Source: Endocalyx cinctus
Lineage: Eukaryota > Ascomycota > Sordariomycetes > Amphisphaeriales > Apiosporaceae
Assembly (NCBI GenBank): GCA_001600455.1
Contig: BCKC01000008.1
Location: 2,267,345-2,331,344, forward strand
DNA length: 64,000 bases
Direction: 5' to 3'
Every line of letters starts with the position of its first letter. The stretch's first letter is position 1. A program made the translations under genes and the position numbers. Positions 56,148 to 64,000 of this stretch are shown here, in pieces. The notes under the pieces were generated by a model that had not been told where the DNA came from, did no database searches, and was given only the letters and a program-made list of their open reading frames with translations.

Positions 56148-59136
56148 TTAACCACCAAACCAATCCCGTCCAATTTCACCGTGGCCGTTCCCACCACCAT
56201 CGCCACTGCCACTGTTTCCTCTACTTCCACCATCTCCCCGAAGGAACTCCATCCACGCGTTATCGCCCATGACGAAGTCGGCTGCCTCCAAAGGGGCGAC
56301 GTTCGGCCACATCATGCTGTATATGTGATTGATCTGGGTCTGGGGGCTATCGGCGATGGGACCGTTCATCATCACCTCGTCGTCTCGATCGGAAACGGCG
56401 GCTCCGGCAGAAGCAGAATTGTCGGTAGTAGCGGCGGCGGCGGCGGCCTCCGCATTGTCGTATCCGCAGCCCCGCTGTTGCTCCAGAGCCGTCAAGGTCG
56501 CCAACCCCGAAGATCCCGTCTCGACGTACCGTCCGCAAAGCTCCGAGATCACCTGGTGGCAGCGGGCCGCGCTCGGATTCACCGAGACGAGGCTCGCGAT
56601 CGTTCGCAGCGTCGTGGAGATCTGGTCTCGCCAATCGCCCGATCGCGGGCTGGTGGGTCCGTTGCGTAGGCATATACACGGGATGAGGGCCGCCTGGAAG
56701 AGGAAGTACCTATATATATATATATATAGACACCAAGATATCAGCTCCGCCGGGAAGAAGAAGAAGGGCAAAGAAAGAAGGGATAAGATGTTAAGATAAG
56801 GGGCAGGAAAATAAACGTACAGGGAGTACCACCCAGCCAGACGATTATGTTCGTTCTCCTCCCAGTACGCCGCGATGGAGGAAATGCTCTGCTTCGCCTC
56901 GTTCAGGCACGTCTCGTACGCCTCGAGGCTAGCGGCCGCAGACGAGGAGGACGCGTCGTTATCCGACAGCCGGCCGTCTCGCGCGTGCAGCGCTCTCCGG
57001 ATGACCGAAGGGCGGTACATGATGATGCGAAAGTTGCGGAAGCGCCACTGCATGACCGAGTGCGCGAGCCTGTACTTGGTGGATCCCACGGCGGCTGAGT
57101 CGGAGGAGAAGCAGGACGGCACGCCTCGCAGCCACGGGACGAGGTGCTCGGCGTCGAGGCGGAGGAGCTCCTCGGCGGTGGGGAAGGGCTTGGATATCAC
57201 CCGGTTGTAGATGTAGTTGGTGGCGATGTGGAAGCTTGCTTGGGTGCGAACGGCTGTGTATGGCGTGATGTCCGAGCTTTCAGCCGGGTAATTTTGTGAT
57301 ATTGTGGTAAGGTCCTGTATCATCTGCAATTAATTTCACGATGGCTCCATAGAAGAAAAAAAAAATAGGATATACGAGAGAGAGAAAGGAGGATCAGGCT
57401 TACTCGATCATTGACATTCATAGGGAGCGACACGTCAACACCATCAAAGGGCCAGGTGGACGGCCTACTGAACGTAATGGTAGCTCCTACTTCAAAGGCA
57501 CAGAGCGTCCACCATACGCGACGTCGCATTTCCATCTGACAGTTAGAAACATCCTATGTTAGTAATTTTCCTTCCCCTTGGCGGTGATGCCCCGGTAGAT
57601 CTTAGAATCTTGAATAAAGGAAGGGTCCCTGGTACTTACTGTAGTCGAAACATTAGCTTATATCCAGAATAATAAAATTTAAAACGCGGCGAAAGGGTGA
57701 TTACTGTGAGATATATCCATAACTTACCATTAAGAGGAGAAATACTCCAACCATCAAATTCCTTATGTAAGCCCAGACCCATCGCCATTCTTACGGCGAG
57801 TCCTAGGTAGTTATATCCCGAATTCGGCTTGTTTCGCTTCTGCTGGTAATTAGAGATCAGGGTGAATGCCTGGACCAACGTCATGTTGCCAACCTCAAGC
57901 AGGTCGAAGGACATCAGAGACCGGGCCTGAGCAAATAGGGGAAGATCAAGGTTGGATATTTGGGTGTCGGTGCTAAATACACCGATGGCAGCGACGACGT
58001 AGGCGAGAATGAGCCACGATATCCCATCGGGTCTCGGTATGACCTCCGAATACTGGGCCCGGAACGTGGGTTCGTGGATGATGGGGTAGCTGGGGTGATA
58101 TGCCCTGAAATAGGCGTCGATCATGGTATCGGTGATATGCTTGTTGATGATCGGTTGCTCGAGGAGAGGCAGTCTTATCATCGGCCTAGAGGCGGTGGTG
58201 GCCTGAGAGCTGCGCCTCCTCGCCGATGGTTCTAGTATGCGAAGAAGAGCGGCTCCGGATGCCACACCTAGGTAACCACCCTCCCTCTCATCTACGGACA
58301 GAGATGCCATGCCATCCGAAATTCCCGGCCGATCCTCTTTCCCTGCATTTCCAGCAATGTCTTGTGAAGCTGGAAAGTAGACTAGCGTGTCTTGCTCGTC
58401 CCAGTCAAAATTATGGGTGGCCGGTGGACTCTCTAATGCCGTATTTTGATTTATCACCAAGTTACGTCTAGTTCTTGTTGGAGGTGTCGCAGATGATGAA
58501 GATCTGTTTCCATCCTGAGTCCCGATACTGTTTCTATCGCCGGATGATGGTGTCCAGGAATTTCCATACTGTTGAGGGATATTGGAACCCGCTTGTTGAG
58601 TAGAAGGCGGTGATTCGAGCGGCCGAGTCATCCCTTCCATACCGGGATTGTCTTTCGGCGTCAGGTGATCAAGTTGCGCAAAGTCAAACTGTTCCCGCGG
58701 GAACCGTTCATCCGGCTTTCTAGTCTCATTTTTATTTTGAGATGAGGGTAGAAGCGACCTTAATTGTCTTACCAAGGCTTCTGATCTCTCCAGCTTCTCT
58801 TCTACTTCAGTCAAGTATCTAAAAATATCGATGTCAGTAACATCAACTGTATGTGTGCGGGTTAAAAAGAGTAGTCGTAAATGGAGACAAAACCCACTTT
58901 CTAGTGAGCGGGGTTCGCGAATGTTTCTGGTAGAGACAATGACGACGGTATTTCGCGCATAAACTACATATGGGTAACTCTCGATTACATTTCGCTTTGC
59001 GACGATGACATTCCTTGCAGGCCTGATCATTTACACCGAGCGTCGTTCTTAAGGTTGCAATGTCCTGATTGGGGGGTTCCGCTAACGTGGCCAGGGTCGG
59101 ATCTGCGGCACCAGCCTGTAAACTTGCAGACGACAT
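56148..59136 (-). CDS. Zn2Cys6 transcription factor with fungal-specific TF domain
   Basis: Preferred model, five exons: 59136-58898, 58818-57705, 57535-57404, 57323-56821 and 56709-56148, giving 849 residues in one frame. The Zn2Cys6 cluster ACKECHRRKAKCNRELPICS...CAKYRRHC (CX2CX6CX6CX2CX6C, about residues 39-67) is followed by a linker coiled coil (YLTEVEEKLERSEALVRQL). The middle has the fungal_trans domain: IDAYFRAYHPSYPIIHEPTF, ISWLILAYVVAAIGVFST, YNYLGLAVRMAMGLGLH, MRRRVWWTLCAFEVGATITF and DVSLPMNVND. The Ala-rich C-terminus ends in a Gly/Asn-rich tail. The exon 2 donor is uncertain: a stronger GTAAGT at 57727 would leave the frame broken, so GTAATC at 57704 is used. It lies 0.5 kb from a sugar permease gene on the same strand, a likely target (inference). 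Confidence 0.82.
56711..56728. repeat. (TA)9 tract inside an intron
   Basis: A TA run directly next to the acceptor of the last intron of the Zn2Cys6 gene; the final TATAG is the acceptor itself. Confidence 0.7.
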
Positions 59137-59639
59137 GAAGAGTATAAAAAAAATTAAGGGAAAAAAGGAAAAGACAACAGATATGGAATAATTGTTCTTT
59201 TCAGCATATACCGATAATTAAATTGGCACAAGAATATGGAAATGTTCAATATCTAGAGATTTCCTTGAGTTTGACATTTCCCTCGTGTCCCGAAGAAAAT
59301 TATCTCCCCGCATAGAGAAGATACCGCGTGTTGCGAGCCTCCACACACATCTCCACATCCCCATCTCTGGTTTGTTTATCTCCACAGCGATACTACACTA
59401 GTTGTCTCACGGTCTGAACTACAGTACTAAATTGAATAGTAGCGCTGAGTCAATGTATCCCTGTTGCTTGCTTAGCATTAGTCCAGGACACTTCGCGATC
59501 GAACAAGCTCTTTCGAATTTTTTTTCCTCGAATTTTATGTGGTAATTTACAAAACAAGGGACCAACGCGATCATCTCAAAATGGGATCTCTGCTTGACTC
59601 CGATCAATACCGCCATCGAGTTGTCCTTAATCCTCGTTA
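59137..59639. other. Spacer between permease and Zn2Cys6 regulator
   Basis: Promoter region of the minus-strand regulator and 3' region of the permease. AT-rich; no further gene. Confidence 0.55.
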
Positions 59640-61439
59640 CTAAACCTCGTCATGATGAGTAACAGTGCCCTGGCCTTCCATCACCCCTTTGCTTTCCAAG
59701 ATCTTTGCATTGACCCTGACTTCTTCGGCCTCGGGACCATCGAAAAGAACAGCGATTTCTTCCAGACTGTATCCTTTTGTCTCGGGGAAAAGGAACCACG
59801 TGATAACCAAAAATACGGCCAAGAGTACGACGAAAACGATGTAGTATTTCCAGCCGATGTTTTCCAGTCCAATTGGGTTCACAAATGCCTGGATAGTGAG
59901 AGAAAGATAAATGCCCATCAATTCCAAGGCGATACCCTTAGATCGGAGCGTGTAGGTGAAAATCTCGGTTGGGTATCCCAAAAGCTGGTAGTCGGAAAAA
60001 AGTCATTTGTCAGTGATTTAATTCGACCCGACAGTGCCTCGGGGGAAGGCGAATCTTCTTAAATGAAGGGTTTAGGGTACTTACCAGTGGTGTGTACGCT
60101 ATATCATAATGAAAGTAGTACAAGAATAAAGTGGCGACTACTACATAACCAGCAGGCTTTGAGCCTGTTTGGGTATTTACGGCAGAGCAAACGGTCCAGA
60201 CAATATAGCTTATCAACATGCCAATGCCGCTCCATATGAATAGAGTTCTGCGCCCTAGGCGATCGACCAAGATAGCGGCTGACACGGCGGCACCGAAGTT
60301 GAAAATTTGTAGTAGACCGTTTATAAGTGTCTGGGTGAAGGTATCGGTAATATTGATAGTATTAAGAACCAGCGTCAGATAATAACTCACGACCCCAATG
60401 CCGTTCCACTGAGCGAATAGACCCACGCAGAGGGCAATGAGAGTGCGCTTGCGGTTACCCTTGGTGGAGAATAGGGCTCCCCAGCCGACTTGCTTGGCCG
60501 ACTTCTCCTTCTGGATGTTGCTAACGATCTCGGCCAGTTCACGTGTTATGAGGGGTGTGTGCTCGTGGTCGGATGAAGTGGCTGTACCGGAATGATAGTA
60601 GGACAGGATCGCGGCGGCCTCGGGAGCTCGGTCGCGAGCGACTAACCAGCGCGGGGATTCGGGGACCCAGTACAGGAACACGAGCTGAATGAGTGGAAAT
60701 CCAGCCTGAAGAAGAGAGGGAATGCGCCACGACCAGTCGCTTAGGTATTTTTGACATCCGAAGGTGGTCCAAGATGCCAGGATAGCGCCTTTTAATCGAT
60801 TGAGTGTCAGCTTAAAATCCTTTTTTTTTATTCCAGATAAACTATAAGCAGGCCAGGGAGTATTTACCAAGATAGTACATTGTCCAGAACGCAGAGGTAT
60901 ATTTTCCGCGGTGTGTTGGGTAAGCCAGTTCAGCGATAAGAAGTGGGCTTGGCTGAACGATGAACATGCCTCCGAAGCCAACGACAAGTCGCGCAATTAC
61001 GAACATGGCAAAATTGACGGATGCAGTTTGGATAATAGTGGCTACGATAATCAATAAAACACCGCTTAACAAGACAGGCTTCCGACCGAATCTATCCGAG
61101 AGGTTTCCGATGAAGGGTAACGCTATCACGGAGCCGATGGACTGCGCCGCATTGACGAGACCGAGTCTTGCGCCGGTAGGACTTCCGAAATAATGTTTCC
61201 ATTGATCGAGTGATTGTAGACCATTCATAAGTGATCCTTTTATAATATTTAGCTAATGGAAGTTGAAGAGCTGAATGAAGTGGGATGTATTTACCATCGT
61301 AACCAGATACACTGGAAGAAAGTAATGGAACTAAGAGGAGCAAGTTTAGTTGAAGCAGATGGCGTTGTTGAAACCACCACTTGTTGGTCTGAGGCAGCAC
61401 CTCGGCGAGGGCCGATCCCACGATATCCGAATCTTTCAT
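59640..61439 (-). CDS. MFS sugar transporter (hexose/lactose-permease type)
   Basis: Four exons: 61439-61295, 61236-60868, 60788-60085 and 59984-59640, with matching phases, give 520 residues, the normal size. Sugar-porter motifs are all present: GYDGSLMNGLQSLDQW in helix 1, GNLSDRFGRKPVLL (loop 2-3 motif GxxxDRxGR), RLVVGFGGMF, the PESPRWL sequence after helix 6, QWNGIGVVSYYL in helix 7, DRLGRRTLFIW (loop 8-9), LGYPTEIFTYTLRSKGIAL and the terminal PETKGYSLEEIAVLFDG. Twelve membrane helices are expected, at the plasma membrane. The Gly-Tyr-Asp and Q-W-N-G variants are like fungal lactose/cellodextrin/hexose permeases, but the substrate cannot be told from sequence. It stands upstream of the Zn2Cys6 regulator on the same strand. 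The ATG at 61439 is chosen because it gives the usual short cytosolic N-terminus. Confidence 0.92.
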
Positions 61440-62928
61440 TTTGCGTGTATGACAAGAAGATGAAAAGAAAATAAGATCATCAACTTGGAACTTGAAAGGA
61501 GAACATCCGAATTTGTTAAAAGCGGAATTGAACAGGAGCAATCAGTCGAATTGCCTGAGGGGTTCACTACCGAGACTACGGTCAAGTCCACAACGACGCG
61601 CCTGCTTACCTATTTATAAAAAAATGTTAAGAAAAAAAAGAGCTCATCAGTATCTTCCGGAAACACCTGATAATCTCGATATGGTCGGTCACTTGTCCAG
61701 CTCCCTCATAGATACGATACTACGCTAAGCCAAACCATATGGGGCATTGGGGGCGGGCATGGGGAATGTGGATAACCTATTCCGGGGAAAAATACGCAAA
61801 AGAGTCTGGAGAATCTGGATAATCCTTTTTTATTCGGTAATAACCCCCCACTCGACTCGTAGTAACATGTCATGGATAGGGGGTTTTACTACATAACCCA
61901 CACTATACCTAGAATTAATTAACACTGTTCCTACGAAGAAAAATCATACGAAAACATACGTTACCGAAGAACCATGACGCGTGAAACTTGGCTTTAGCGT
62001 TCAATATCTGGTAATTTTGGTGGAGTAACGGACGACTGTCACCCTCTCGGTCTCAGTCAGTTTTAATAACACTATTATACTAGGTTAATTACGTCAATCT
62101 GGCAGTTCCGCAATTTCTTTCTGGGTTACATTATGTAGAACCTGAGCAATCTGAGGAACTGTCAAGGCAGCTAGCTGTACTGGGAACAATACCATTCGAA
62201 ACATCCATGGATAAGTGATATACAAGTATTCCTTCTAATAATAAGGTCGAGGAAGGAAGAGAAAGAAGTAAGTGAGTGGGAAGATGCGCATCCTTTATAG
62301 CTCTGCTCATTACCTCATTAATACCTATGAACTGAGAGGTGCCTATAGTCATGCCGTTAAAGAAACCTGCTGCTTTAAGGTGGTGCCTTAGGGAGCATCC
62401 CGACCCCAGCTTTTTTGGTGGTGATCATGTATATCATAGCATTAATCTCTTGATTGTATTGTATACTGTAATGCCGGGAATTTGTGTAAGGCCAAAAACG
62501 TTGTACCACCTTGAAAACAGTCACAAGAGTTGTAAAATCCACAATGCTTAAAATGGAATTAGGAGTTTCACTTTTTATAACTATGTACACTTTATAGCGC
62601 TTGTGAACGCCCTGCAACTCACCTTTTAGTAATGAGCAATAATTTAATAGCCGGAGCTCATCGAAGAGCGGAAAGTGTTGAACAAGACGTTCCCACATCT
62701 ATCATAGACTAGGATACTGTGACCAAATGGCAACGAATTGTACCTAGCTAGATAACTTTCCTGACGACCCCCCGGGAATATGCGAGAGACAGCCAGTATT
62801 CAATACAACTTCACGAAATTATATTTTTCTTCAATCACCGCTCAGTTCCATCTTCTTACAACAGTCGAAATCAAGAACCCACAGAGCGTGATCTCCAAGT
62901 ATAACCGAGTGTAGAATGTAGTCAGTGG
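61440..62928. other. Intergenic spacer
   Basis: Promoter side of the permease gene followed by AT-rich sequence. Short frames near 62.1-62.7 kb have no motif. No RNA gene or mobile element is recognised. Confidence 0.45.
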
Positions 62929-63607
62929 TCAGTGGCTCCGATTTTGTAGGCTCGTTGCAGGTGCAGGCACGAATTCGACGTCGTTTGCATCCACTCGGGC
63001 GACCCAGTGCATAAACGCCAGGGCCTGCGCCATCCGTCTGGAATATTCGAAGACGTCAAGCCCGAGTTCTTCCATTTGATCTAGGTGTAATGGATAATTT
63101 CGTAAAATGAAAACCTTGAACCTCGGCTACTTCGTGAGACGCCTGCGTCCCAGATACGGCCTAATCAAACAATCTCGGTTTTTCTCATCCGATTTGATAG
63201 CCGATTTCAAACCTTCTGGATAATAAGTATCTGTTATAAGGTCTCGCACCGGAGCTGTCATGGGTGGAATACGTTCCGTGACGAGGGAGTTGCACGGTAG
63301 ATATCCTTGAGGAAAGCGAATCAGCATATCGTCCCAGCCATCTTTTGTATGTGTTATATACTCGTGCCACTTTGGAATCAAGAAGGTACGTTGTTCTCTT
63401 GAGTATTCTTGAGTAGTATGGGATAGACTTGATGAGAAGCTGGTGTATCTCGGAATCATGTAAAAGGGATCTCAAAGGCCCGCCATCTTCACGTTTAACG
63501 GCAGTGAGACCGTATGGTGTCTCCCAGACGGAGTCACAAAACCCTTGGCCAATGCGAGTGAACTCATTCGAAACTTGACCTTGCTCATATACAAATTTAA
63601 TCTGATT
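62929..63607 (-). pseudogene. DUF3669-domain protein remnant, frameshifted and with in-frame stop
   Basis: Reading on the minus strand, one frame has FTRIGQGFCDSVWETPYG and AVKREDGGPLRSLLHDSEIH (about 63570-63440), like the start of the fungal DUF3669 domain. Near 63385 the similarity moves to another frame: LIPKWHEYITHTKDGWDDML, RFPQGYLPCNSLVTERIPP and RDCLIRPYLGRRR. That frame meets a TAG at 63127-63129 and then continues in frame with FILRNYPLHLDQMEELGLDV, MAQALAFMHWVARVDANDVE and FVPAP before TGA at 62929. The usual ~40 C-terminal residues (a GxxxLWxxDFD-type end) are missing. So it has one frameshift, one nonsense codon and a truncated 3' end. The family assignment is from memory of its motifs. 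Family function is unknown. Confidence 0.6.
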
Positions 63608-63869
63608 TCATTTCTTTATGCTTTCAACGTCGCCCTTTAAGTATTTATTGATGGTAATTTGAATGTTTATGTTCGTCGTATTGTTGAGGTTGAGTTGTTA
63701 TGTTAATGTTATGTAAAGCTGTTGAGTTGTTTGGAGTGAATCCAGGTTTAAAGTACGTAAGAAGATGGAGTTGGATGGATAGAATGCTAAATAGAGATGT
63801 GAGGTATGAAGAAATCGTGCATATAAAAATATGTTAAATAGGGTATGAAGCTTCCCATTTTGTCATTAT
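63608..63869. other. Short spacer
   Basis: AT-rich interval between the DUF3669 relic and the SDR gene, both on the minus strand. Nothing else is seen. Confidence 0.5.

Positions 63870-64000
<131 letters not shown>

Noticed and set aside
56181..56669. Plus-strand frame opposite the Zn2Cys6 gene 3' part
   Set aside because: Antisense shadow of a GC-rich, Ala/Gly-coding exon.

Overview
The window is nuclear DNA of a filamentous ascomycete (Pezizomycotina), most likely a Sordariomycete or relative. The evidence is short introns (about 50-120 bp, GTAAGT/GTATGT donors, CTAAC branch sites), long AT-rich intergenic spacers rich in homopolymers, fungus-only families (Zn2Cys6 and DUF3425-bZIP regulators, DUF1996, a DUF3669-like relic), and the gene set APC5 - CIA30 - SLA2, which flanks the mating-type (MAT) locus in many members of this group. 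I rebuilt exon structures by hand from splice signals and reading-frame continuity; none has been checked against transcripts.

Layout. 1-11.1 kb is a gene-dense conserved block: the tail of an unidentified gene, a GNAT-like protein, APC5 (+), CIA30 (-) and the endocytosis adaptor SLA2 (+). 11.1-24 kb is AT-rich and gene-poor and looks like the MAT region. It holds an extended SDR gene (-), an orphan two-exon gene (254 aa), a broken HMG-box gene at 20.6-21.5 kb that best fits MAT1-2-1, and an orphan heptad-repeat protein. No alpha-box (MAT1-1-1) gene was found. APN2, the usual partner of SLA2 on the other side of MAT, does not appear in the window. 27.7-30.0 kb carries a conserved-looking 784-aa disordered protein and 31.1-32.9 kb a secreted 516-aa protein. 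33-49 kb is mostly empty spacer with a small Cys-rich ORF, a bZIP-ankyrin regulator (38.7-39.9 kb) and a six-cysteine secreted peptide precursor (47.8-48.1 kb). 49.4-56 kb holds a divergent pair (DUF3425-bZIP and NmrA-like protein), a tRNA-Gly(GCC) and a secreted DUF1996 protein. 56-61.4 kb holds a Zn2Cys6 regulator next to a sugar-type MFS permease. The right end has a decayed DUF3669-like pseudogene and the C-terminus of a classical SDR.

How the parts relate. The left block is housekeeping (cell cycle, complex I assembly, endocytosis) and gains its interest from linkage to the HMG-box gene. The HMG reading frame changes inside the box, so either this mating-type gene is decaying or the assembly has an indel there. 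The right half is accessory: two regulator/target-like pairs (bZIP with NmrA-like; Zn2Cys6 with permease) and secreted proteins. The interrupted frames at 20.9-21.2, 23.7 and 63.1-63.4 kb should be checked for sequencing error before biology is read into them.
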